A stretch of DNA of 13,855 nucleotides, taken from contig PMZB01000219.1 of NCBI GenBank assembly GCA_003170575.1, positions 3,964 to 17,818 on the forward strand, written 5' to 3'. Numbering within the stretch: the stretch's first letter is position 1; each line of letters starts with the position of its first letter. Shown one piece after another: positions 1-6,880 of this stretch. A model generated the notes under the pieces. The model did not search any database and was not told the origin of the DNA. It saw nothing but the letters and a program-made list of their open reading frames with translations. Source of the DNA: Chlamydiia bacterium (GTDB taxonomy: Bacteria > Chlamydiota > Chlamydiia > Chlamydiales > FEN-1388). Position numbers and translations under genes: made by a program.

Positions 1-32
1 AATTTTTGCTCAGTGTTGTAAAAGCCTTATAT

Positions 33-66
33 AAAAAAAGGGAAAAGAGGAAAAACCTCTTTTCCC
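33..66 (-). terminator. Intrinsic terminator of hctA
   Basis: A perfect 11-bp stem (40-50 pairing with 56-66) with a 5-nt loop is followed, on the minus strand, by seven T residues (complement of 33-39). It lies about 35 bp beyond the hctA stop codon and points the right way to end that transcript. Bases 1-32 show nothing else recognisable. Confidence 0.85.
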
Positions 67-100
67 TAGGGAAAACACAAAACTTAAAGAACAAAAGAGA

Positions 101-424
101 CTATCTTTTCTTTTTGCCCTTTGCCTTTACTTTTGCTTTTGGCTTTGCTTTAGCAACTGGTTTTGCTTTTGCCTTGACAACTGGCTTTTCTGGTTTGCCA
201 GTTTTCTTCATGGCAGCTGCAGCTGCAGCTTTTTTCAATCCACCAGGGCTTTTTTCAGCTTTGATGGACTCCTTGCGGAATCTCTTGGCATCTTTTTCAA
301 GTTTAATCGTACCTGTACGTACACGTTGGGAAGCAGCTTTATTTCCATTTGCTGCTTTCTCTAGGTCGATTGTGAGATGGGCAAGAAGATGCCTTATCTC
401 TTTTACGGTTTCTACAATAGACAT
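101..424 (-). CDS. hctA: Histone H1-like DNA-binding protein Hc1 (HctA)
   Basis: Chlamydial Hc1 is a small basic protein that condenses the chromosome when reticulate bodies turn into elementary bodies. The 107-residue product has a helical N-terminal half with the block GNKAASQRVRTGTIKLEK at about residues 27-44 and RKESIKAEK just after it, both close to Hc1 of Chlamydia. A Lys/Ala/Pro-rich DNA-binding tail follows. The tail is shorter than in C. trachomatis Hc1. An alanine run is encoded by three perfect GCAGCT-type hexamers (213-230). I chose the ATG at 424 because GGAGG (complement of 434-438) lies 9 nt upstream; the in-frame ATG at 433 directly abuts that GGAGG. The gene stands alone, divergent from the TPR operon and followed by its own terminator. 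In Chlamydia, hctA translation is repressed by the small RNA IhtA; whether that holds here cannot be seen. Confidence 0.93.
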   Translation of the reverse strand: MSIVETVKEIRHLLAHLTIDLEKAANGNKAASQRVRTGTIKLEKDAKRFRKESIKAEKSPGGLKKAAAAAAMKKTGKPEKPVVKAKAKPVAKAKPKAKVKAKGKKKR

Positions 425-483
425 TGGATACATCCTCCATTTGATTTTGGCTTACCCACCCTGATTGTTATTCAAGAAGGCAC

Positions 484-503
484 ATATTCTGCAAGAATAT
501 TCT
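484..503. promoter_or_regulatory. Overlapping palindromes in the hctA/TPR divergent region
   Basis: Two overlapping dyads sit between the divergent genes: ATATTC-TGCAA-GAATAT (484-500) and the perfect 10-bp palindrome AGAATATTCT (494-503). They lie about 25 bp upstream of the proposed -35 of the TPR operon and about 60-80 bp upstream of the hctA start, a position fitting a shared operator. AT-rich dyads can arise by chance, so this is only a candidate site. Confidence 0.25.
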
Positions 504-528
504 GAAAAATTTTTGCCTTTAGCAAAAT

Positions 529-557
529 TTTACCCATGGAAGGGCCTAAAATATGAT
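529..557 (+). promoter_or_regulatory. Candidate sigma-70-type promoter of the TPR-exbB-exbD operon
   Basis: TTTACC (529-534) and TATGAT (552-557, five of six consensus bases) are separated by 17 bp, as expected for the housekeeping sigma factor (sigma-66 in chlamydiae). Transcription would start near 564 and give a leader of about 30 nt before the ATG at 594. This also argues against translation from the upstream in-frame TTG at 465. Confidence 0.45.
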
Positions 558-593
558 AAGCTGGCAGGAACAAAAAAGGTTTTCGATTTAAAT

Positions 594-3272
594 ATGGCTG
601 TTTGGTTTTCGCAAAAATGTACCCAGAACTACTCTAGAGGTTATTTCTTTTGTGGCTGTTTAGCCCTCTGCATGCTTGCGCCTGGTTTAAGTGCGTCTGC
701 ATTTGCCGATCACCCCTTGCTCTCTTCAAAAGCAGTTCGCGTTGCATTGAAAGCAAAGGAATCCATTCAAGGGGCTAATCAGAACCAGGTTTCTGAAGCT
801 GTTTCATCCCTTGAACCATTGCTGGATGATGCTTCATTTTTACGACTTGATGGTCGAGTTCAAGCAGATATCCTCCTTCTTCTTTCCAAAGGATACGAGC
901 GGTTGGAGCGTTTTACTGACCAGGAAAAATTTTTGCTTAAAGTAGCAAAAAAAAGAGAGTTTTACCGATATCATGTACTGCTAAAAACAGCACTTGTTCG
1001 CTCCTACATACACCAAGATAGAATTTTCGAGGCCGAACATCTGCTTTCAAAACTTGCTCAACCAAAGCTTGCCTATTCTTCCCTTGAAGAAAAGATAGAG
1101 ATTGCAAAAACAATTGAGTTCACAGAAGACACTTTGAGAGCTATTCTTCTCGCAGCAGAGAATCAAGCAAAAAATGGGCTGATTAAAGAAGCACTAAAAA
1201 AGTATAAAACCGTTCTTTCTTCCCTTGAACAGTACTATTTTCCCTTCCAAGCTTCTCCTGTGGAGAAAATGCGTTTGCAATATTCCCTGCTGGTGAGGAT
1301 CGCTGAACTTTATTACCTCTCAGGTGACTTTGAATCAGCTTCCCTTGTTTTAGCCAACTGGCCGCAACCAACGGAAGAAAGTCCAGGCGTACAGCCATTT
1401 TTCGAGCGGCGTGCTTTGCTTTTAGACTTCATAACGCATCTGGAGAGCCCAAAACAAGCTCTTCCCCTTTTTAATGCATCTTTAGAGGATTCTCTTTCTC
1501 CTGAATACCTTTCGTGGTGTGCATATGAAGCTCTAATCCAGGAGGATGCAGAGTCTTTGTCAAAAGTTATAAAGGCCATTTCAAACAAGCGAAGGGAAGA
1601 ATTTAACTCCCTTATCCATATCCTTCAGGGATTTAAAGAGGCTTTTTCTTCTAATTACATTGCGGCGTATGAAGAGTTAGAAAAAGGAACGCTCGTACAA
1701 AATCAGTGGACTTGCCCCTGGAAAGAAGCAGCATGTACATTGTTTGCAGAGCTGGCATGGCAGCGGGTTTCAGTGCTTGCGTTATCTCAACAAGAAACAC
1801 AAGCGCGAGCCATTTGCAGTAAAATTATTCAACGTATTAACAACACAAATTGCCTCACACTCTTGCCAAAAGCAGAATTTTTTCAGAAACTCCTTGAAAT
1901 GCTAGATGCTCATAAAGGAAAGCAAGACTTGCTCCTGTTTTTTTCTGATCAGTCGAAAACTAAAAGTCCCTGGCCATTCAAAAAGCCGCTTTTAACTTTA
2001 TATCTCAATGCCGTTACTACGTACGCCCAAGCAATGAGGGGGAATCTCTCTGAAGCAGATGCTCTTTCTTGTCTTGAGCATGCTGCTGCAAGTGTGAGCG
2101 ATGCAATTCCTGAACTACTTTGTTACCGTATCGAGCTACTGGTTCGCGAAGGGCGTATTGGAGAAGCATCCATTCTTTCTCTTGCTCTTTTGCAAGATTA
2201 CCCGGAATATCCCTTAACCCCTTCCTCAATCTTGGTTTGCCTGCTTGCAGCTGAATCGTACGCTCAGTATGCATCGGAATATCGCCTGTTTGAAAACTAC
2301 CTCTATTCAAAGCCGCTATCTCCTCAGGCAACCCTCTTAACATTCCGTCTCTTTGAAACGAAAAAAGAATTTCCTGGAAATCTACCCCCTGAGCAGAAAG
2401 ATGTTGTCCTTTCCTTGCAAAAAAGAGAAGAAGCCCGAAAATATTTGACCGATGCGTCTAAATCAAAAGAGGCTGGGGTCATCAAGGATCGAGTTGGAAA
2501 AGCGCATTGTGCATTCCAGGAGGCCGAGGTACGAATAAAACCACTTTTGGGTTCAGCCAAAACTAAAGAAAGTTTCGGCATTTTAGCTGCACACCTTCTT
2601 TCTCTATACACTGAACATATTGAGTCTTTGGAAAAAGCTGTTGTTTCCCCTTTTGCATTTAATGAACTTCCAGCGCTGATTACAGAAACTGCGGCAACCC
2701 TTTCAGAAGACCTCCTCGCAGCAAACCCTAACCTTTTGATTGATCCTTGTTTTCTTCAGGAGTGCAGTGCACTAACAGCAACTGCACAACTGTATACTCA
2801 TTCTTTTACACGTGAATTTGACAAAGTTCTCACATTTGTAAACTCTTATCCTGAATCTCTATTGAGGGCATCACGAAGTGCATCTAGGGGTATTTTGTTT
2901 GCAGCTAAAGGATTATATGAATCACATAAAATCGAGGATTCATTTATGCTGCTTTCTCGTCTCGACGAAACAACCCTAAAAGATATAGACTATGAGCTTG
3001 CTCTTGAAGTCGCTATAGAGAAAAGCCTTTGTTTAAGAGAAAAAAAGCAAACAAGAAAAGCCATGTCTCTCCTTGCTTGGGTGATTAATAGTCCCTGTGT
3101 TTCTTCGCTTCGCATCAAAGCTATGGTGATGCGGGCAGAAATTTATCTTGCCATGCATCGAGAAGAGCTTGCGGTCAAGCAGCTCGAATCGGTCGTGAAC
3201 AAGGGGGGAGAGTGGGGAGCAGTAGCAGAACGAAAGTTACGGGAGTTAGAAAAAGTTCATGGAATCAGCTAG
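594..3272 (+). CDS. Large secreted TPR-like repeat protein heading an ExbBD/TonB-like operon
   Basis: From the ATG at 594 the product is 892 residues. It begins with a signal peptide: Lys/Arg in the n-region, a hydrophobic stretch at about residues 17-32, and an AFA|D cleavage site near residue 38. The mature protein is almost all alpha-helical, with repeated Ala/Leu/Tyr/Glu-rich helix pairs typical of degenerate TPR/SEL1-like solenoids throughout, especially in the last 100 residues. It is therefore likely a periplasmic or outer-membrane-facing scaffold. The frame extends upstream to a TTG at 465, but that would bury the signal peptide 43 residues inside and precede the likely promoter. The last 14 bp overlap exbB, implying coupled translation. 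TPR proteins next to TolQ/TolR/TonB genes occur in several envelope machines, so a structural role in this complex is inferred. No enzymatic domain is visible and I recognise no specific named family. Confidence 0.75.
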   Translation: MAVWFSQKCTQNYSRGYFFCGCLALCMLAPGLSASAFADHPLLSSKAVRVALKAKESIQGANQNQVSEAVSSLEPLLDDASFLRLDGRVQADILLLLSKGYERLERFTDQEKFLLKVAKKREFYRYHVLLKTALVRSYIHQDRIFEAEHLLSKLAQPKLAYSSLEEKIEIAKTIEFTEDTLRAILLAAENQAKNGLIKEALKKYKTVLSSLEQYYFPFQASPVEKMRLQYSLLVRIAELYYLSGDFESASLVLANWPQPTEESPGVQPFFERRALLLDFITHLESPKQALPLFNASLEDSLSPEYLSWCAYEALIQEDAESLSKVIKAISNKRREEFNSLIHILQGFKEAFSSNYIAAYEELEKGTLVQNQWTCPWKEAACTLFAELAWQRVSVLALSQQETQARAICSKIIQRINNTNCLTLLPKAEFFQKLLEMLDAHKGKQDLLLFFSDQSKTKSPWPFKKPLLTLYLNAVTTYAQAMRGNLSEADALSCLEHAAASVSDAIPELLCYRIELLVREGRIGEASILSLALLQDYPEYPLTPSSILVCLLAAESYAQYASEYRLFENYLYSKPLSPQATLLTFRLFETKKEFPGNLPPEQKDVVLSLQKREEARKYLTDASKSKEAGVIKDRVGKAHCAFQEAEVRIKPLLGSAKTKESFGILAAHLLSLYTEHIESLEKAVVSPFAFNELPALITETAATLSEDLLAANPNLLIDPCFLQECSALTATAQLYTHSFTREFDKVLTFVNSYPESLLRASRSASRGILFAAKGLYESHKIEDSFMLLSRLDETTLKDIDYELALEVAIEKSLCLREKKQTRKAMSLLAWVINSPCVSSLRIKAMVMRAEIYLAMHREELAVKQLESVVNKGGEWGAVAERKLRELEKVHGIS

Positions 3273-3915
3273 CAGTTGGAATTTTTTTGCAGTTCTTGGG
3301 GAATGGGCTGCAGAGTGCAATATGGTCCTTATCGTGATTGGACTTTGTTCAGTTATAGGAATCGCAATTTTTATCGAACGAGTCTTGTACCTCAACAAAA
3401 TCGATATTGACACAGACTCGTTTCTCATCGAGCTCAAGTCTTCTATTGAGAAGGGAGATATTGCAGAGGCTGTACAGCTGTGTGAAAACCGCCCAGGCGC
3501 AGTGTCAAACATTATTCGCGCAGGCATTTTGCAGCATGAGCGGGGGCGCGAATACGTGGAAAATGCCATGGAGCTTCGCGGTATGATCGAGATAGCAAAA
3601 ATGGAAAAAAATTCGCGCATTCTTTCGATTATAGCGCATATCTGCCCCCTTATTGGCCTTTTAGGCACGGTTCTTGGATTTATTAAAGCATTTGGCGAGA
3701 TGAAAATGAGCAGTCTCGTGGAGATCTCCTCAACACAGATAGGAGAAGCAATGGAGTATGCTCTCGTTGCAACTGCTGCCGGACTTGTTGTGGCAATCCC
3801 TGCAGTGCTTGCATACAACTATATTGTCAGCCGAGTTGAAGGCGTTACGGTTGAAGTACAAGCAACCGCCGCTGAGGTTGTGGATCTTCTTACGTTCCAA
3901 GATAAATCCTACTAG
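3259..3915 (+). CDS. exbB: ExbB/TolQ/MotA-family proton channel protein
   Basis: This 218-residue inner-membrane protein has the ExbB/TolQ layout: a first membrane helix at about residues 22-45, a cytoplasmic domain, and two further helices at about 121-145 and 167-190. The family signature PLIGLLGTVLGFIKAF (from residue 130) and the segment IGEAMEYALVATAAGLVVAIP (from 161) supply the small and threonine residues (T137, T172) lining the proton path. With ExbD it uses the proton motive force to move a TonB/TolA-type protein. The length is normal for the family. The start overlaps the TPR gene by 14 bp, and exbD follows after 15 bp. ExbB and TolQ cannot be told apart by sequence alone. The symbol follows the chlamydial gene order exbB-exbD-TonB-like. 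Confidence 0.9.
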   Translation: MESASSWNFFAVLGEWAAECNMVLIVIGLCSVIGIAIFIERVLYLNKIDIDTDSFLIELKSSIEKGDIAEAVQLCENRPGAVSNIIRAGILQHERGREYVENAMELRGMIEIAKMEKNSRILSIIAHICPLIGLLGTVLGFIKAFGEMKMSSLVEISSTQIGEAMEYALVATAAGLVVAIPAVLAYNYIVSRVEGVTVEVQATAAEVVDLLTFQDKSY

Positions 3916-3930
3916 GCGAGGAATTGGCCA

Positions 3931-4386
3931 ATGCGCTTCTCAACACGTCTTAAACCCTGTTTTACGCTGATTGATCTCACTCCGCTTGTGAATGTCATCT
4001 TTCTCATACTTATATTTTTCATCGTGACATCAGACACTCTTCCCTTAAAATCTCTTATGATCCAACACCCTCAGGTCTCTAGTACCGAGGAAGCAAAGCT
4101 CTCACAGCTTATTGTGATCATGGACAAAGACCAAGTCATCTATGTAGGTTCACGTAAAGAGATTGTTGATCTATTCTCTCTAAAAGATGCTCTGCAAAGG
4201 CATATGTCAGCCTGGAAAGAGGCGCACCATGGTGTTACTCCTATTGTTGCTCTTAGCATTGATAGAAGGTTAGATTATGAAACGTTCTTGAGAGTATTTA
4301 CCGAAGTCGTAAAAATCGCTCCCAAGGTGAGACTAGCATTTAGAACAAGCCAGAATACCCCTCAAGAGGGCGCTGAAGGTTGGTAG
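3931..4386 (+). CDS. exbD: ExbD/TolR-family proton channel protein
   Basis: The 151-residue protein has a short cytoplasmic N-terminus, one membrane helix at about residues 11-34, and a periplasmic domain of about 115 residues, as in ExbD/TolR. Asp15, just inside the helix in the context LIDLTPLVNVIFL, is the conserved proton-carrying aspartate of the family. The C-terminal part has the usual alternation (LIVIMDKDQVIYVG..., then VALSIDRRLDYETFLRVFTEVVKIA) of the ExbD periplasmic fold. A ribosome site GAGGA (3918-3922) lies 8 nt before the ATG. It sits 15 bp after exbB and 3 bp before the TonB-like gene, so it is co-transcribed. ExbD versus TolR is not resolvable from sequence. Confidence 0.9.
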   Translation: MRFSTRLKPCFTLIDLTPLVNVIFLILIFFIVTSDTLPLKSLMIQHPQVSSTEEAKLSQLIVIMDKDQVIYVGSRKEIVDLFSLKDALQRHMSAWKEAHHGVTPIVALSIDRRLDYETFLRVFTEVVKIAPKVRLAFRTSQNTPQEGAEGW

Positions 4387-4389
4387 GTT

Positions 4390-5181
4390 ATGTTACGACT
4401 CAAGCGACGCTCTCCCAACAAGATCTCCATTGTAATCCGAAAGAGCGCACGCGCGCCCAAGCGATATTTGTTTCGCGGTTTAGTGTTTGCTCTTTTGTTT
4501 CATCTTTGCCTTCTGTTTCTTTTTCAGATTAGGGTGCAGTATGTGGAAAAGGGGGAAAGCCAAGACGCTCCGATGGTGCTTCTTGATCCGGAAGAAAGTC
4601 TTATTTCTGTACTGACCGAAAGCGCCAGTGTAGAAGAAGAATTTCCAGCAAAGCTCGCAAACAAGCTGCACCTTACACAAAATCTATTCGTCCACGGACA
4701 GGATATAGCAGTGCCAGTAGAGGAAAATGAAGAGTCTTCCGGCCAAAGCAAAGCTCCGCCTGTCGCTCTTTTGCCCTGGTCATTTTCTGATACACTCAGC
4801 CCCTCTCGCTACTCTGTGCACGCCTATCCTCTCAAAATAACGCTTCAAGATCAGTTAAAAAAACTCTACTTTATCGATGATGGCTCTGACCTATTCCAAG
4901 AAGCTTCCTATGATAGCCTTTTTACCTCGCCATTTTTCGCTGAGGTGCAGCCCAGGGTTGATTTTCGTATTGATGTTTCCCTAGAAACAGGACAAATTAC
5001 TCATTTTACATGCCTTAAAGAGCTTGTTGATAAACGACTCCAAGAAGTGGCCATAAGGCTAGTGCGCACGTTTCGCTTTGGATCCACGCAACAGGAACAA
5101 AAAGAGTATATAAGCGGGATAATTGAGCTCCAGTTTGCAGGAACGTACGATTCCATCGAACCTATTTTAAGGGACTGTTGA
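4390..5181 (+). CDS. TonB/TolA-like energy-transducing protein
   Basis: The 263-residue protein has a basic N-terminus, a single membrane anchor at about residues 29-48, a variable acidic periplasmic middle, and a C-terminal region (about 188-251: FRIDVSLETGQITHF ... VRTFRFG ... GIIELQFAG) with the strand-helix-strand pattern of TonB C-terminal domains. In TonB and TolA the anchor carries a Ser-X3-His motif that contacts ExbD/TolR. Here His38 is present in LLFHLCLL but Ala34 replaces the serine. Its place directly after exbD matches CT598 of Chlamydia. The middle lacks the Pro/Lys repeats of E. coli TonB. It likely links the inner-membrane motor to the outer envelope; the partner is unknown. 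AAGG (4376-4379) is a plausible ribosome site. Confidence 0.7.
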   Translation: MLRLKRRSPNKISIVIRKSARAPKRYLFRGLVFALLFHLCLLFLFQIRVQYVEKGESQDAPMVLLDPEESLISVLTESASVEEEFPAKLANKLHLTQNLFVHGQDIAVPVEENEESSGQSKAPPVALLPWSFSDTLSPSRYSVHAYPLKITLQDQLKKLYFIDDGSDLFQEASYDSLFTSPFFAEVQPRVDFRIDVSLETGQITHFTCLKELVDKRLQEVAIRLVRTFRFGSTQQEQKEYISGIIELQFAGTYDSIEPILRDC

Positions 5182-5420
5182 TGATTAAACTTTGTCCAGA
5201 AACAGCCTGTATGCTCTATGTAGGAGGGCTTTTATTTCTTCTTCTTGGGACTTGGATTCGCCATTCTCAAAGAGCAAAGCGGCGCGAAGTAGTTAAGCTC
5301 ACAAAAGTGCATGTTTCCTGCGAATTTTGCTCTCACTCCTACCTGGCAGAGACATTTACTCCTTATCATCGCTGTCCCAAATGCCACTGTATGAATAGCC
5401 ACACAGTAGAGGAAAAATAG
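5181..5420 (+). CDS. Small membrane-anchored zinc-ribbon protein, last gene of the operon
   Basis: A 79-residue protein with a membrane helix at about residues 11-26, a basic stretch (HSQRAKRRE) and a C-terminal pair of Cys-X2-Cys knuckles (C47/C50 and C65/C68) forming a likely zinc ribbon. The positive-inside rule places the ribbon in the cytoplasm. The chosen ATG at 5181 overlaps the last base of the TonB-like stop codon (TGATG), with AAGGG (5169-5173) 7 nt upstream; a TTG one codon earlier is less likely. No specific family is recognised. Translational coupling suggests it works with the ExbBD/TonB-like complex, perhaps in assembly or regulation, but that is inference only. Confidence 0.7.
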   Translation: MIKLCPETACMLYVGGLLFLLLGTWIRHSQRAKRREVVKLTKVHVSCEFCSHSYLAETFTPYHRCPKCHCMNSHTVEEK

Positions 5421-5447
5421 TACTGTCCCTTTTTGGAGAGGATTCAG

Positions 5448-5488
5448 AAAATTCAGCCCCCTCTCCCCATTTGAGAGAGGAGACTGAA
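5448..5488 (-). terminator. Terminator between the convergent operon ends
   Basis: Bases 5452-5488 can fold into a stem of about 14 bp (two of them G-U on the minus transcript) with a 9-nt loop, followed on the minus strand by TTTTCT. It lies about 20 bp past the beta-propeller stop and about 30 bp past the zinc-ribbon stop. The T run fits the minus-strand transcript; on the plus strand there is no T run, so any bidirectional action would be weaker. Confidence 0.6.
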
Positions 5489-5506
5489 ATTATGTTGGAA
5501 AGCGGG

Positions 5507-6817
5507 CTACTCTTTTATATGCAACTGGATAAATGAGCTCACATTTCCTGATGAGTCAACTGCTCGAATTCTGTAGTTTGTCTCCAACCCAAGAATGTAA
5601 GGAGGTTGAATCCCACCAACAGGTTGTGCAGGAACAATCTTTTTGCACAATGGCTTGTCGGCCGAAATAGTAGCTACCTTTGTGTTAAAGTTAAAAATTT
5701 CATATTTTTTCACATGCTTAGCCGGACTTTCCTTCCAGCATGTCTTCAAGATCGTCTTGTGTTCTTTGTGTTTCAGCGTTCCCTGGAATTTCGAAGGCGC
5801 AATAATGCCTGCGATATTGATCGCCCCCACATAGAGTTGACACGGTATAATTGAATCAATGGCTCCAGTTTGAACATTAATGATGGCAAGTTCTCCGAAC
5901 CCAGCAACGCAAGCCTTCGACCCATCTGGCGTAAAGGCAACAACAGATGCCGCAAAAGGGAGGGAAATAAGTGAGGGAGAGGTAGGATTCGCAGTATCTA
6001 TAACTGTGACAATACCAGAACCAACGGTATATACTTTTGAACCATCAGGAGTAATGGCTATTCCCTCAGGGTTTCCAGCAACGGCAATAGGAGAGAGCGG
6101 ATCCTCAGTATTTGTGGCTGTATCAACGATTGTCACAGGGCCGTTGTCGTAATTATTGCTGACATAAACTTTAGATCCATCTGGAGAGATACACAAATCC
6201 TGTGGATTAATAAAACTAAAGTCTAGTGATGTCAGAGTCGTGAGAAGGGTATTGGAATGGAGGTCGAGAACAGCAACGGAGGAAAAATCGTAGCTGCACA
6301 CATAGGCTCTTGAGCCATCCGGCGTCACAGCAATAGCAGTTGGGATACTTCTAAGAGAGATGCTCGGCCGAATTGGTTGAGTGGGGTCCTTCACATTAAC
6401 AACAACCACAGTCCCATCCTCTAAGCACACATACACTTTGCGACTATCAGGTGAAAAGGCCGCCGATGTTACAATTCCTGAGAGTGGAAAGGCCTTTTTT
6501 ATTTCCCCCGAAGAAAGATCCAGAAGAATCGCCGCTTGACTACTACCCCCTTCACTAATCGAGACACTTAGATTACCTATAAAAGCTTTTGAGCCGTCAG
6601 GGGAGAGAGTAAAGGCAGTAGGAGGACCTCCTTCGCTTATAATGCCTTGGGGAAGATAAATCGTTGTTGTATTAGATGGGGCTGCAAGATCAAGGGCTTG
6701 CACTGCAGTGCCATCATAGGTATAGACAATGGGAACGGCTGAACAGGGGTGGCTCCAAAGAAAGCATGGAACAACCCACACTGCTGCTTTCAGCCACCAT
6801 AGACATGACAATTTCAT
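5507..6817 (-). CDS. Secreted YVTN-type seven-bladed beta-propeller with fibronectin-III-like tail
   Basis: The 436-residue product starts with a signal peptide (MKLSCLWWLK, a hydrophobic core, then CSA|V near residue 27). Six clear blade motifs of the form (S/T)PDGS(K/R)xYV recur about every 45 residues, at 72, 122, 166, 211, 257 and 297. A degenerate first blade (VYTYDGTAVQALDL) would close a seven-bladed ring of the YVTN/NHL class. Residues about 341-435 look like a fibronectin type III domain, ending YRIRAVDSSGNVSSFIQL. Such proteins act in binding at the cell surface or periplasm; no catalytic residues are seen. The ATG at 6817 lies 6 nt from GGAGG (complement of 6824-6828); the ATG at 6823 abuts it and is too close. 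It is not TolB: the N-terminal TolB domain is missing. It follows the two paralogs by 59 bp and may share their transcript or use its own promoter. Confidence 0.8.
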   Translation of the reverse strand: MKLSCLWWLKAAVWVVPCFLWSHPCSAVPIVYTYDGTAVQALDLAAPSNTTTIYLPQGIISEGGPPTAFTLSPDGSKAFIGNLSVSISEGGSSQAAILLDLSSGEIKKAFPLSGIVTSAAFSPDSRKVYVCLEDGTVVVVNVKDPTQPIRPSISLRSIPTAIAVTPDGSRAYVCSYDFSSVAVLDLHSNTLLTTLTSLDFSFINPQDLCISPDGSKVYVSNNYDNGPVTIVDTATNTEDPLSPIAVAGNPEGIAITPDGSKVYTVGSGIVTVIDTANPTSPSLISLPFAASVVAFTPDGSKACVAGFGELAIINVQTGAIDSIIPCQLYVGAINIAGIIAPSKFQGTLKHKEHKTILKTCWKESPAKHVKKYEIFNFNTKVATISADKPLCKKIVPAQPVGGIQPPYILGLETNYRIRAVDSSGNVSSFIQLHIKE

Positions 6818-6851
6818 AAACATCCTCCTACTTGAAATTACCGTGAACCTC

Positions 6852-6880
6852 AGATTCCTCTATTTATCGCAGAATGTCAA
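6852..6880 (-). promoter_or_regulatory. Candidate promoter of the beta-propeller gene
   Basis: A perfect TTGACA (complement of 6875-6880) overlaps the stop codon of the upstream gene. At 17 bp spacing is GAATCT (complement of 6852-6857), a poor -10 match. The predicted start would give a leader of about 30 nt before the ATG at 6817. The strong -35 supports it; the weak -10 does not. Confidence 0.3.

Noticed and set aside
6..464. Plus-strand open frame of 152 residues opposite hctA
   Set aside because: It is the antisense of the Lys/Ala-rich hctA tail, giving low-complexity Phe/Ala sequence. hctA on the other strand has clear homology, a ribosome site and a terminator.
465..593. Upstream TTG start for the TPR gene
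   Set aside because: It would place the signal peptide 43 residues inside the protein and begin upstream of the likely promoter at 529-557.
3246..3818. Minus-strand open frame of 190 residues opposite exbB
   Set aside because: It is a shadow of the conserved exbB frame, with Ser/Ile-rich sequence and no family features.
5507..6817. Identity of the beta-propeller as TolB
   Set aside because: TolB follows the TonB-like gene in Chlamydia, but this gene is on the other strand, has YVTN-type (S/T)PDGS repeats with an Fn3-like tail, and lacks the N-terminal TolB domain.
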